Shown here in pieces: positions 16,501-25,329 of a stretch of 56,077 nt of DNA. The notes beneath the pieces are model-generated. The model saw only the letters and a program-made list of their open reading frames with translations. It did not search any database and had not been told where the DNA came from. Made by a program: the position numbers and the translations under genes. Every line of letters begins with the position of its first letter. Position 1 is the stretch's first letter. Source of the DNA: an uncultured Collinsella sp. (lineage in GTDB: Bacteria > Actinomycetota > Coriobacteriia > Coriobacteriales > Coriobacteriaceae); the NCBI GenBank assembly GCA_958427975.1, contig CAUAEH010000008.1, positions 1-56,077 on the forward strand. Direction: 5' to 3'.

Positions 16501-17211
16501 TGTCCGTATCCGATGCGTGACTCGTATAGCTACTCGTCAATCGCCGCGGCACTCCATGCCGAGACGGAAGACCGTGCCGCCGAGGCTCGTGTTCCCATGG
16601 ACGAGGCCGGCGATGATGCGGAGTCGGATGGTTCCGAGATGACGGACGCAGACGTGGCCGCTGTCGAGCCCGCCGGCAATCCCATGGCGCTGGGCTCGGC
16701 CTTCCACGCCGCCTGCCAGTGGCTCATCGAGATGGGTGCCGATGCGCTGCCCGCTGAGCGTGCCGACGCCCGGGCTCGCCTGTGGCACCTGACGCCAGAA
16801 CAGCGCGAGCGCTTCGATGTCGCTCTGGAGCGCTGGCTCAAGTCGTCGGTTCGTGCCGAGCTGTTCGCGTGGCCGTGCGTTCGCGCCGAGGTGCCGTTCT
16901 TCTCGCTGGGCTGCGAGGACGAGGACATCGCCCGCTACGGTGCATATGCCGAAGGCGCCATCGACGCTTTGGCGACCGACCCGGCCGATCCGTCACGCGC
17001 ACTGGTCATCGATTACAAGACGGGTGGCACGCCGGATGAGACGCCGGACCAGCTGCTCGAGAAGCACGCCCTGCAGGCGCGCGTCTACGCCGACGTGTTG
17101 CACAAGGCGGGCTTTGAGACGGTGACGGTCAAGTTCGTTCGCGTGGAGCAGGCGAATCCAGCCATCTTCGTCGAACCCGCCGAACCTCAAGTAGTCATCT
17201 ACAATCTCTAG
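13579..17211 (+). CDS. addA: AddA-like UvrD helicase-nuclease
   Basis: A 1210-residue SF1A helicase with a C-terminal RecB-type nuclease, the motor of the AddAB complex that processes DNA ends for RecA. Motifs in order: Walker A SAGAGSGKT (24-32), motif II MVMIDEFQDTDQ, motif III GDAQQSIYRFRGAE, motif V MTVHASKGLEYPVV, and motif VI LLYVAMTRARELV. The nuclease is at the end, with GSAFHAACQ, AEGAIDALA, VIDYKTGG (Asp1145) and QARVYADVL. AGGAGG inside the addB tail serves as its ribosome site, so the two genes are translationally linked. A palindromic repeat follows the stop. Confidence 0.93.
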   Translation: MDLSTLMPQQLQIVKTLDRPLFVSAGAGSGKTFTLTRRIVYALSPESGPFVEHLDQVLAITFTKDAAAEIRDRVRRALIDEGMDEEALTVDDAWISTIHGMCSRILRAHALELGIDPEFTVLTDTDELMDQAVEHVLARATAPDAAPELAASLKALYAWYPMAGEGGSFGTGTTIKGLVRELLELSSQLPGGMDDVRVARGQADTSALADAYRSALGASKAATEKAQMALDAIDAFEASGKTMADAARLMMSCAMPRASKAFPKEQVELLKAEAADAFINIVLACGGPALDALVGLARSVEAEYRALKAAQSALDNNDLLRMAYEALRDYPAIRAAYEGRFKMVMIDEFQDTDQMQVDLIRYLTGAGERALCTVGDAQQSIYRFRGAEVEVFRRQERKVGSSAAPETAVASDAPAGELVKLVRNFRSHDEVLRYVARVFDGNTGGLMQGFLDLEPSDKREDKLKAKASRRQALFVAGGSTQERTQAKARAIAERFQALVKAGQPQGGMVLLLGRMTNADVYAQAFRDQGLDCVIAGGSVFAQAAEVQTVRALVCALANPADTAQGLMPLLASPMFALGAQEFLALATKLDGETGETSRRNIDMGIMSDSDVPGLQGLPLVTRAREVLRYALRRVGRDSFAAIARDAVNASGWFVRLAQRGPEGKAIAANVLKALDAVAEEEAEFGNSPRSIALAFDRFLAGKEAPGALNEEGDGAVRIMTVHASKGLEYPVVAVAECFGVRKPSGTAQMGRVEGGAQVVALPARFDGVKLADGTFVKGDDVKKQFEHAFKGKGTSLWLPPELMEDVCATGSPAEAFARLRNDDLQLSLEERARLLYVAMTRARELVILAMDAGVSRGKVTAPTFDVETDLTYDVLRRILPTDALDMPQLDADRLVFDNSQLGDYELISLAGFTFGEQTFEANASLDAEGRLVRGDADTDAADDLASTIVPGPVDPKPDSFELVYPQAVDVRMGICPYPMRDSYSYSSIAAALHAETEDRAAEARVPMDEAGDDAESDGSEMTDADVAAVEPAGNPMALGSAFHAACQWLIEMGADALPAERADARARLWHLTPEQRERFDVALERWLKSSVRAELFAWPCVRAEVPFFSLGCEDEDIARYGAYAEGAIDALATDPADPSRALVIDYKTGGTPDETPDQLLEKHALQARVYADVLHKAGFETVTVKFVRVEQANPAIFVEPAEPQVVIYNL

Positions 17212-17223
17212 CCCTCAGATAAC

Positions 17224-17286
17224 TTGCGGTGGAATGCGGACTGTTTTGGCCAAAAAAGCCGCCAAACAGTCCGCATTTCACCGCAA
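17224..17286. repeat. Dispersed palindromic repeat, copy 2
   Basis: The left arm begins TTGCGGTGGAATGCGGACTG at 17224; the inverted right arm ends at 17286 with one mismatch and a 1-nt gap between arms. It closely matches the copy at 6179-6241 and sits between addA and dnaE. Confidence 0.75.
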
Positions 17287-17387
17287 CTGCAAGAGGAGCC
17301 GTGTTGGTTTGGCTAGGTTCGGGTGCTGTCCGTGCCGTGGGGTAAAATCGTTCAGTCAGAACACGAACCCGCATCGGAGCTCATCAC

Positions 17388-20300
17388 ATGGCATTCGTCC
17401 ATCTGCACAACCACACTGTCTTTTCCATGCTCGACGGCGCAACCCGTATCCAGGATATGGTCAACCGTGCCGTTGAGCTGGGCATGCCCGCCGTGGCCAT
17501 TACCGACCACGGCTACATGTATGGCGTGCCCGATCTGGCGCTGGCCTGCGACGCCGTCAACCACAACACGCCCGAGTACAAAACCTGGAGCCACGACAAG
17601 GCCTTCTTGGAAAAGGACCGCCGCGACGAGCTGGTGGAGCCCGACCCCGAGGCAAACCCGCGTGAGCATGCCCAGTACGTCAAAGACATGGCCATGTGGG
17701 ACGAGAAGGGCAACATCGACGAGCTCAAGCCGCCCCTGGTCATCAAGCCCATCTTTGGCTGCGAGGTCTACTTTACGCCGGACGAGACCCTTGCCCGCGA
17801 CCACAAGCCCGAGCTCTACCATATGATCCTCCTGGCCAAAGACCAGGAAGGCTACGTCAACCTGATGCAGACGGTCTCCGAGGCCGCCGTGCAGGGCTTT
17901 TACTACAAGCCGCGCGTGACGCTCGACAACCTGCGCCGCCATGCCAAGGGCATGATCTGCACGAGCGCCTGTATCGCGGGCATCATCCCCAAATACATCG
18001 ACCGCGGCGACATGGAAGGCGCCATCAAGTGGGCCGAGACCTTCCGTGATACCTTCGAGCCCGGCGACTTCTACATCGAGATCCAGGAACACGGCATCAC
18101 CACCGACAACGGCCTGACTGACGAGCAGATGGACCGCACGCTCATCGATATCGCCAAGCAGGTGGGCGTCAAGGTCATCGCCACCAACGACTTCCACTAC
18201 CTGCGCCGCGAGGATGCGCCCGTGCAGGACGTCATCATGTGTATTGGCATGAACGCCAAGGTCGACGACCCCAACCGCATGCGCATGACCGGCTCGGAGT
18301 TTTACATGAAGACCGAGGAGGAGATGCGGGCGATGTTCCCGTATTGCCCCGAGGCCTGCGACAACACGCTCGAGATCGCCGACAAGTGCTACGTTGAGCT
18401 GGACTGGGACTCCATCATCCTGCCGCGCTTCCCGTTGCTCGATCCCGGCGAGACGCATGAGAGCCAGTTCCGCCGCGAGTGCGAGAAAGGTCTGCGCCAG
18501 CACTATGGTGACGACTGGGCCACACGCGAGATCGGTGGCGTCAACATCAAAGAACGCTTTGAGTACGAATACAAGGTCATTTGCGACAAGGGCTTTGCCG
18601 CCTACTTTTTGATCGTTGCCGAGTACGTGCAATGGGCCAAGGACAACGGCATCGGCGTCGGCCCCGGCCGTGGCTCGGCCGCCGGCGCTATCGTCGCCTA
18701 CGCCATGAACATCACCGCGTTCGACCCGCTCGAGAACGGCCTGATGTTCGAGAGGTTCCTGTCCCCGCAGCGTACCGAGATGCCCGATATCGATATGGAC
18801 TTCGACGATGAGCGGCGCCTCGAGGTCGTGGAGCACGTTCGCCAGCTCTACGGCCCCGAGAAGGTCACCCACGTCATCACCTACTCGACCATTAAGGCCA
18901 AGCAGGCCATCAACGACGCCGCGCGCGTGCTGGACTATCCGGTCTACATGGGCCAGCGCCTGTCCAAGATGGTCTCGAGCGACCCCAAGGTCAAGCTCAA
19001 GCAGGTGCTCGAAAAGCAACCCGGCAAAGAGGATCTGTTTAACCCCGATTTTGCCGAGGCCTATAAAAAGGACGACGACGCTCGCCGCATCATCGACACG
19101 GCGCTCTCGATCGAGGGCCTCACTCGTGGCGAGGGCGTGCACGCGTGCGCCGTTTTGATCTGCCGTGACCCCGTCAACGAGCACGTGCCCACCAAGCTCG
19201 ATACCAAGGGCGGCGTCGAGATTACCCAGTACGAGGGCCATACCGTTGCCGACATGGGCCTGCTCAAGATGGACTTCCTGGGCCTGCGCACGCTGACGGT
19301 TATCTCCAAGGCCAAGGCCAACATCAAAAAGAACTTCGGCATCGACATCAAAGAGGAAGAGATCCCCTTTGACGATCCCGAGATCTTTAAGCTCATGGGC
19401 TCCGGCCACACCGCCGGCGTCTTCCAGGTCGAGTCCGCCGGCATGACGGCCACGATCAAGAACATGAAGCCCACCGAGTACAAACACGTCGTAGCATTGA
19501 TCGCCCTGTACCGCCCGGGCCCGTTGGGCGCCGGCATGGTCTCGTCCTACATCAACCGTATGAATGGTAAGGAGCCGGCGGTCTCCTACGACGACCGCCT
19601 GGACGACATCCTGGGCGAAACCTACGGCACCATGGTCTACCAGGAGCAGGTTATGCTCATCTCCGTCGAGATGTGCGGCTTCTCCAAGGGCGAATCGGAC
19701 TCGCGTATCCGTAAGCCCGTGGCTAAAAAGAAGATCAAACTGCTCACGTCAACGGTGCTCCACTGGGAGGATGGCTCGGACGAGACCACCTACGACCACT
19801 GGATGAACGGCGCCATCAAGAACAACTACACGCGCGAGGTCGCCCAGAAGATTTGGGACGATGTTCTCGAGTTCGCGTCCTACGCCTTTAACAAGTCGCA
19901 CTCCGCCGGTTACGCCATCCTGGTTATGCAGACGGCATGGCTCAAGGCGCACTATCCGCATGAGTACATGGCGGCCGTTCTGACGTCCTATACGGGTAAG
20001 ACCGACAAGATCGTGCACTACGTCTCGGCGTGCCGTCACGACGGCATCCCCGTGCTGTCGCCAGATGTCAACGAGTCCGGTACCGAGTTCACGGCTACCA
20101 AGGAAGGCGTGCGCTTTGGTCTGGCCGGTATCCGCGGCGTGGGCACCGGCGTGGCGCAGGCGATTATCGCCGAGCGCGAGGCGGGCGGTCCGTTTAAGAC
20201 GCTGCACGACTTTGTCGAGCGCGTGGACTCGAGCCAGGCCAACCGTCGCGTGATCGAATCGCTGATCAAGGCAGGCGCCTTCGACTCCACGGGGTATCCG

Positions 20301-21191
20301 CGTCGCCAGATGATGCACTTTGTGGATAAGAACAACCCCGAGAACATCATCGATGCCGCGGTAAAGCGCCAGAAGGACCGCGCGAGCGGCCAGACGTCGT
20401 TCTTCGACATGTTTGGCGACGTTGAGGGCTCGGGCTTTGAGGTGAGCGTGCCCGATCCGGACGGCCAGGAGTGGGACCGCCACCTTAAGCTGAGCCAGGA
20501 GAAGGAGGTTCTGGGCATCTATGTCTCGGACCACCCGCTGCGCCCGTTTGAGTATGCACTAGCCAAGGCACGCGACTTCTCGTTCTCGCAGATCGACACT
20601 GGCTACGAAGTTCAGAATCCTACGGGCGGTACCATCAACCAGGAGATTCCCGAGGGCAAGGCGCTGTGGTGGGCCGGCATGGTCTCGAGCGTGTCCAAGC
20701 GCGTGACCAAAAACGGCGACCCCATGGGCATCGTGCAGCTCGAGGACATGGAAGGCGAGGCCACGGTCGTGGTGTTCCCCAAGACCTACAAGGAGGCCGA
20801 GGGGTACCTGTACGGCGAGGTCGATCCCGAGACCGGTGCGCAGCTGTCCGATGCGTTTGTGCGCATTAAGGGCAAGCTCGAGCGTTCGGACCGCGGCGAC
20901 CAGATCATCGCGCAGGAGATCGTGCCGCTTGAGCTTAACGAGGAGAACAACAAGCCCAAGGTGTTTGAGGTCATGGTGCCCAACAGCCGCTTTAGCCAGG
21001 GCAATATGGCGCGTCTTGCCACGGTGCTTACCGCCAACCCGGGCGGCGACCGCGTGGAGATCTTTATCGAGCAGGTGGACGGGCGCGTACTGCGTGCCGA
21101 GGTACCGGCCAAGGTCAACGCACGCTCGATTCCGCTGCTGGCAGAGGCAAAGGCCATCGTCGGCAACCAAGGCCGCGTGACGGTTATCTAA
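17388..21191 (+). CDS. dnaE: DNA polymerase III alpha subunit
   Basis: The replicative polymerase, 1267 residues. The N-terminal PHP domain begins HLHNHTVFSMLDGA and ITDHGYMYG. An insert of about 60 charged residues (roughly 60-125) precedes the PHP strand IFGCEVYFTPDE. The polymerase core has GVGPGRGSAAG, catalytic Asp pair PDIDMDF (466-472), and third Asp in KMDFLGLRTL (about 629). The helix-hairpin-helix region, the internal beta-clamp-type QTSFFDMFGD and an OB fold follow. The usual LRRAMGKK of the fingers is replaced by SRIRKPVAKKKIKLL with an extra segment. GGAG lies 8 nt before ATG. The next gene starts 28 nt after the stop. Confidence 0.96.
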   Translation: MAFVHLHNHTVFSMLDGATRIQDMVNRAVELGMPAVAITDHGYMYGVPDLALACDAVNHNTPEYKTWSHDKAFLEKDRRDELVEPDPEANPREHAQYVKDMAMWDEKGNIDELKPPLVIKPIFGCEVYFTPDETLARDHKPELYHMILLAKDQEGYVNLMQTVSEAAVQGFYYKPRVTLDNLRRHAKGMICTSACIAGIIPKYIDRGDMEGAIKWAETFRDTFEPGDFYIEIQEHGITTDNGLTDEQMDRTLIDIAKQVGVKVIATNDFHYLRREDAPVQDVIMCIGMNAKVDDPNRMRMTGSEFYMKTEEEMRAMFPYCPEACDNTLEIADKCYVELDWDSIILPRFPLLDPGETHESQFRRECEKGLRQHYGDDWATREIGGVNIKERFEYEYKVICDKGFAAYFLIVAEYVQWAKDNGIGVGPGRGSAAGAIVAYAMNITAFDPLENGLMFERFLSPQRTEMPDIDMDFDDERRLEVVEHVRQLYGPEKVTHVITYSTIKAKQAINDAARVLDYPVYMGQRLSKMVSSDPKVKLKQVLEKQPGKEDLFNPDFAEAYKKDDDARRIIDTALSIEGLTRGEGVHACAVLICRDPVNEHVPTKLDTKGGVEITQYEGHTVADMGLLKMDFLGLRTLTVISKAKANIKKNFGIDIKEEEIPFDDPEIFKLMGSGHTAGVFQVESAGMTATIKNMKPTEYKHVVALIALYRPGPLGAGMVSSYINRMNGKEPAVSYDDRLDDILGETYGTMVYQEQVMLISVEMCGFSKGESDSRIRKPVAKKKIKLLTSTVLHWEDGSDETTYDHWMNGAIKNNYTREVAQKIWDDVLEFASYAFNKSHSAGYAILVMQTAWLKAHYPHEYMAAVLTSYTGKTDKIVHYVSACRHDGIPVLSPDVNESGTEFTATKEGVRFGLAGIRGVGTGVAQAIIAEREAGGPFKTLHDFVERVDSSQANRRVIESLIKAGAFDSTGYPRRQMMHFVDKNNPENIIDAAVKRQKDRASGQTSFFDMFGDVEGSGFEVSVPDPDGQEWDRHLKLSQEKEVLGIYVSDHPLRPFEYALAKARDFSFSQIDTGYEVQNPTGGTINQEIPEGKALWWAGMVSSVSKRVTKNGDPMGIVQLEDMEGEATVVVFPKTYKEAEGYLYGEVDPETGAQLSDAFVRIKGKLERSDRGDQIIAQEIVPLELNEENNKPKVFEVMVPNSRFSQGNMARLATVLTANPGGDRVEIFIEQVDGRVLRAEVPAKVNARSIPLLAEAKAIVGNQGRVTVI

Positions 21192-21219
21192 GCTACCCCG
21201 GGTGAGATTGGAGGAAGTG

Positions 21220-24200
21220 ATGGCGCAGGGGACGTTTGTGCAGGCGCTTCGCAAAGAGGCGGCGTTGAGCGGCACCTTTATGAAGGGGCGTTCGCTCATG
21301 CTCAACGGCGCCGTGCTGTCGATCGAGGACAGCGGCTCGCGCTTCTCCAAAAACGTGACGGTTGAGGGCTCGGTGCGCGGTTCGCGCGGCGACCTGTACA
21401 AGACGCACGTGGCGCTCGACATGGACGAGCGCGAGGTGATCGACTACGACTGCGATTGCCCCGCCGCCTATCGTTACCCCGGTATGTGCAAGCACGCTAT
21501 TGCCACAGCTCTGGCGTATTTGGATGCCAGCGGCGCCGAGCCCGTCGAAGGTTTGCGCACGCCGGTCCGCACGTTTACGGCGCAGCCGAAACAGCCTGCG
21601 CGCACCGCGCCCAAAGCGCCGGCCGTCAATCCCAACTTTCCCTTTCCGGCGCCCGTTCCCACGAGTCCCAGCCTCATGGCAGCGCTCTCCGATCTTTCGG
21701 ACGCGCGCATGGATGAGCTGGCGAGCATGCGCCGCAAGCTCGCCGGCAGTGTGGATCCCGATGCCCCCAAGGCGGTGTTGGAGCCCTCGCTGGTGCCGTA
21801 TTACAATCCACTGTTTGCCGAGCGCTTTAGCTGGGCGCTCGAGCTTCGCATTCGCTGTGGATCGGTCTCCTACGTGGTCAAGGACATCGACGGCATGGCC
21901 GATGCCTACGTGCGCGGCGGCACCTTCTCGTACGGCAAGAAGCTCACGTTTGTCCATACGCCCGAAGCCTTCGAAGACGTGTCGACAAAGCTGCTCAACC
22001 TTGTCGTGACGACAGTTGCCTATCTCGATGACATCACAAGCTCGCGTTCGGCGTCGTACGACTTTGCCCGCAGTGGTTTTGTCGCCGAGCGTCAGTTGCC
22101 GCTGTCCGAGCATAGCATCGTATATGTGCTGGACCTGTTGCGCGGCCAGACCATCTCTTTTGAGCCCGCCTGGTCGCGGGGGACGACGACGCATCGCACC
22201 TATGACGTGGCGGTCGAGCCGGCGCCGCAAGGGAAGGATGAAGCCCCGACCAAGCGCCCACCGCTCTTTGCCGCCAAAATCGCGCCGGCGGCTGGCGGCA
22301 GCTACGATCTGCGCCTGCCGGCCGATGCATACTGCTTCGCTTCGGGCGACGTTGCCTATCTGGTCGACACCCGCCGTGCGCGCCGCGCCGATGTGGCGTT
22401 TGCCCAGCATGCGGCGCCGTTTCTATCGCGTTTGCTGCCCTGTCGCACGCCGGTCCATATCGCTGCCGACCAGGTGGGGGAGTTCTGTCGTATGGCGCTG
22501 CCCATTTTGCGCGACTACACCGACCTCACCGCGCCCGCCGCGCTCGATACCGTGGCACCCGATCCGAGCTTTGCTATGGCAATCGGCGTCGATGATGGGC
22601 TCGTGACCTGCAAAATTACGGTTACCTACGGCGATTGGTCGGCGGATCTCTTTAGCCTGGGCGCTCCGGGTAGTCCCTTCGAAGAGCGGCGCCCGGGCGT
22701 GCCGCCCCGCGACGAGGTGGCGGAGTTTCGCGTTATGGACACGGCGGCCCTGTATTTCGACTTTTACGAGGGCGGTCTGGCGTTTGAGGAGCGCGATGAC
22801 GAGAGCTTGTTCCGCCTGCTGACCGAGGGCCTGTCCGCCCTGTCCGAGCTGGGTGAGGTCATGCTCAGCGACCGTCTGCGCCAGATCTCGGTCCGCCCCG
22901 CGCCCAAGCTCTCGGTTCGTGCGACCGTCAAGAGCAATCTGCTCGATGTCGAGTTGGGCGCGAGCGGGCTTTCGGCCGCGGACCTTGCCATCTACCTCGA
23001 CTCCTACAAGCGTCACCAGACGTTTGCGCGCCTTACGTCCGGCGACATCATTCGTTTGGACGAGGGCGCCCGAGCCGCGTTTGGCCTCGCCGAGGACCTG
23101 GGTGTCGATGCCGTCGACCTGCTCGACGGCGTGTCGCTTCCCGCGTCGAGTACCCTATTCGTCGATAGCATGCTCGCGCGCACGCCCGCGCTCGAGGCCG
23201 ATCGTGACGCCGCGTTCCGCCGCACCGTCGAGCGCTTGGATACGCTCGGCAAGATGGACTTTACGGTGCCGGTCTCGCTCAAGGCCACACTGCGCGGCTA
23301 TCAGGTCGACGGATACCAGTGGCTCGGCTCGCTCGAACACCTGGGCCTTGGCGGCATCTTGGCCGACGACATGGGCCTGGGCAAAACGCTGCAGATGATC
23401 GCACATATCCTGGCGCGCGTGGAAGCGGGGGACGCCAAGCCCACGCTTGTGGTGTGCCCTGCGTCGCTTGTGTACAACTGGACCGCCGAGCTGGAGCGCT
23501 TTGCCCCGTCGCTCGATGTGTGCGCCATCGTGGGCGCCAAGGCGCAGCGTCGCGTGCAGATTGCCGGCGTTGCCGAGCATAACGTGGTCGTGACGTCGTA
23601 TGACCTTATGCGGCGCGATATCGACGAGTACGTCGAGCAGGATTTTGCCCGCGTGGTGCTCGACGAGGCCCAGTACATTAAAAACCCGCTCACGCAGGTA
23701 GCGCGTGCCGCCAAGCGCCTGCCTGCCGGCGTGCGCTTTGCCTTGACGGGCACGCCCATCGAAAACCGCTTGTCCGAGCTCTGGAGCATCTTCGACTTTT
23801 TGATGCCGGGCCTGCTTGGCACGCGCGAGTCGTTTGCCAAGCGCTTCGAAAGCCCGGTCGAGCACGCCGAGGGCGACAGCGCCGCTCGTCTGCAGGCACT
23901 CGTGTCGCCGTTTGTACTGCGCCGTGTCAAGGAGGACGTGGTGGCCGATCTGCCCGAAAAGATCGAGGACACGGTCATGGCGCAGCTCACCGGCGAGCAG
24001 CGCAAGCTCTACCTGGCCAACCAGGACCGCATCGCCCAGCAGGTGCAGCACCGCGAGGCCGGGGAGTTTAAGAAGGACAAGCTCAAGGTACTTGCCGAGC
24101 TCACCAAGCTGCGCCAGATCTGCTGCGACCCGCGTCTGCACTACGAGGATTACAAGGCGGGGAGCGCCAAGCTCGATACGTGCATGGAGCTCGTGCACGG

Positions 24201-24684
24201 CGCACTCGACGGCGGACATCGCATCCTGTTGTTCAGCCAGTTTACGGGTATGCTCGATATTATCGGTAAGCGCCTGGCCAAGGAGGATATCGCCTTCCTT
24301 AAGCTCACGGGCGCATCGTCTAAAGAGAGCCGCGCCAAGATGGTCGCACAGTTCCAGGCGGGCGAGGTGCCGGTCTTTTTGATCTCGCTCAAGGCGGGCG
24401 GCGTGGGCCTTAACCTGACGGCGGCCGACGTGGTAATCCACTACGACCCGTGGTGGAACGTGGCGGCGCAGGACCAAGCGACTGACCGCGCGCATCGTAT
24501 TGGCCAGCAACATACCGTGACCGTGTACAAGCTCATCGCCAAGGACACGATCGAGGAGCGCATTATACAGATGCAGGAGTCCAAGCGCGACCTGGTCAAC
24601 AGCGTGCTCGGCGGCGACGGCATCTCGTCGGCACTGTTCACGCGCGAGGATGTTCTGGCGCTGCTCGGCGGCGACGGGCGCTAG
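21220..24684 (+). CDS. SWIM-domain SNF2-family helicase/ATPase
   Basis: A 1154-residue bacterial SNF2 (Swi2/Snf2, RapA/HepA-like) DNA translocase. The N-terminal SWIM zinc finger is C78-x-C80-x9-C90-x-H92 (CDCPAAYRYPGMCKH). A long middle region of unknown function follows. The ATPase is C-terminal: motif I ADDMGLGKTLQM (about 716-727), DEAQ box VVLDEAQYIKNP, motif III ALTGTPIENRLSELWSIF, FSQFTGMLDI, and motif VI ATDRAHRIGQQ. ATG 21220 is chosen over GTG 21202 because GGAGG sits 5 nt before it. It probably shares a transcript with dnaE. Partners and exact role are unknown; transcription recycling or repair are the usual suggestions. Confidence 0.9.
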   Translation: MAQGTFVQALRKEAALSGTFMKGRSLMLNGAVLSIEDSGSRFSKNVTVEGSVRGSRGDLYKTHVALDMDEREVIDYDCDCPAAYRYPGMCKHAIATALAYLDASGAEPVEGLRTPVRTFTAQPKQPARTAPKAPAVNPNFPFPAPVPTSPSLMAALSDLSDARMDELASMRRKLAGSVDPDAPKAVLEPSLVPYYNPLFAERFSWALELRIRCGSVSYVVKDIDGMADAYVRGGTFSYGKKLTFVHTPEAFEDVSTKLLNLVVTTVAYLDDITSSRSASYDFARSGFVAERQLPLSEHSIVYVLDLLRGQTISFEPAWSRGTTTHRTYDVAVEPAPQGKDEAPTKRPPLFAAKIAPAAGGSYDLRLPADAYCFASGDVAYLVDTRRARRADVAFAQHAAPFLSRLLPCRTPVHIAADQVGEFCRMALPILRDYTDLTAPAALDTVAPDPSFAMAIGVDDGLVTCKITVTYGDWSADLFSLGAPGSPFEERRPGVPPRDEVAEFRVMDTAALYFDFYEGGLAFEERDDESLFRLLTEGLSALSELGEVMLSDRLRQISVRPAPKLSVRATVKSNLLDVELGASGLSAADLAIYLDSYKRHQTFARLTSGDIIRLDEGARAAFGLAEDLGVDAVDLLDGVSLPASSTLFVDSMLARTPALEADRDAAFRRTVERLDTLGKMDFTVPVSLKATLRGYQVDGYQWLGSLEHLGLGGILADDMGLGKTLQMIAHILARVEAGDAKPTLVVCPASLVYNWTAELERFAPSLDVCAIVGAKAQRRVQIAGVAEHNVVVTSYDLMRRDIDEYVEQDFARVVLDEAQYIKNPLTQVARAAKRLPAGVRFALTGTPIENRLSELWSIFDFLMPGLLGTRESFAKRFESPVEHAEGDSAARLQALVSPFVLRRVKEDVVADLPEKIEDTVMAQLTGEQRKLYLANQDRIAQQVQHREAGEFKKDKLKVLAELTKLRQICCDPRLHYEDYKAGSAKLDTCMELVHGALDGGHRILLFSQFTGMLDIIGKRLAKEDIAFLKLTGASSKESRAKMVAQFQAGEVPVFLISLKAGGVGLNLTAADVVIHYDPWWNVAAQDQATDRAHRIGQQHTVTVYKLIAKDTIEERIIQMQESKRDLVNSVLGGDGISSALFTREDVLALLGGDGR

Positions 24685-24849
24685 CCGCGCGCGGGGTGGG
24701 ACTGCTGGAGTGGGCAGGACGGTCGACGCATTTTGGCCCGACCGCTTGCCTGATCCGTTATGTGTTCATTTGCAATGCCGTGGATGGTTTGTCTGCCTTT
24801 GGGCATAAGAACCATCAAGAACATTGGCACATCAGCAAAGGAGAACATC

Positions 24850-25212
24850 ATGGCGAAATTCTTTAAGGACCCCGACGGTAAGCTCATCGCTGCCCTTGGC
24901 GACGACGTTGCGACCCCTGCCGGTTGCACGGAACTGACCGCAAACACTGAGGACGCGGCGCACGAGAAGCACGTGCCTGTTGTCGAGACCGAGCGCGACG
25001 GTCACGTGATTCGTGCACGCGTTGGCTCGGTCGAGCACCCCAGCCTGCCCGAACACTACATTGAGTGGATTGCGCTTGAGGCCGAGGGCCGCTTAGAGGT
25101 TCATTACCTTGAGCCCGGCATGAAACCCGCGACGTTTTTCGCGGGCGGCTCCAAGACCGGTACCGTCTATGCCTACTGCAACCTGCACGGGCTGTGGTCC
25201 GCGACATTCTAG
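24850..25212 (+). CDS. Superoxide reductase (neelaredoxin-type desulfoferrodoxin)
   Basis: A 120-residue non-heme iron protein that reduces superoxide to peroxide without making oxygen, as anaerobes need. The iron ligands are visible: His in HEKHVPVV, two His in SVEHPSLPEHYIEWI, and Cys plus His in YAYCNLHGLWSA. There is no N-terminal desulforedoxin Cys4 centre, so it is the one-iron form. AAAGGAG precedes ATG, and an intrinsic terminator follows. The 165 bp before it show no gene. Confidence 0.9.
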   Translation: MAKFFKDPDGKLIAALGDDVATPAGCTELTANTEDAAHEKHVPVVETERDGHVIRARVGSVEHPSLPEHYIEWIALEAEGRLEVHYLEPGMKPATFFAGGSKTGTVYAYCNLHGLWSATF

Positions 25213-25257
25213 GAGCGCGCCCCCGCTCGGGGTATCATAACTAGCATATGCACATGC

Positions 25258-25290
25258 AAGCGCCGGCTGCATTATGCGGCCGGCGCTTTT
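25258..25290 (+). terminator. Intrinsic terminator of the superoxide reductase gene
   Basis: AAGCGCCGGC (25258-25267) pairs with GCCGGCGCTT (25279-25288) and ends in TTTT. Confidence 0.85.
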
Positions 25291-25329
25291 ACTACGATTT
25301 CGATGGTTTACGACGGAAAGGGCTGGGCC

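Noticed and set aside
24685..24849. Promoter for the superoxide reductase gene
   Set aside because: Hexamer-like pieces (TTGCAA, CATAAG) are present, but the spacing is wrong, so I did not list one.
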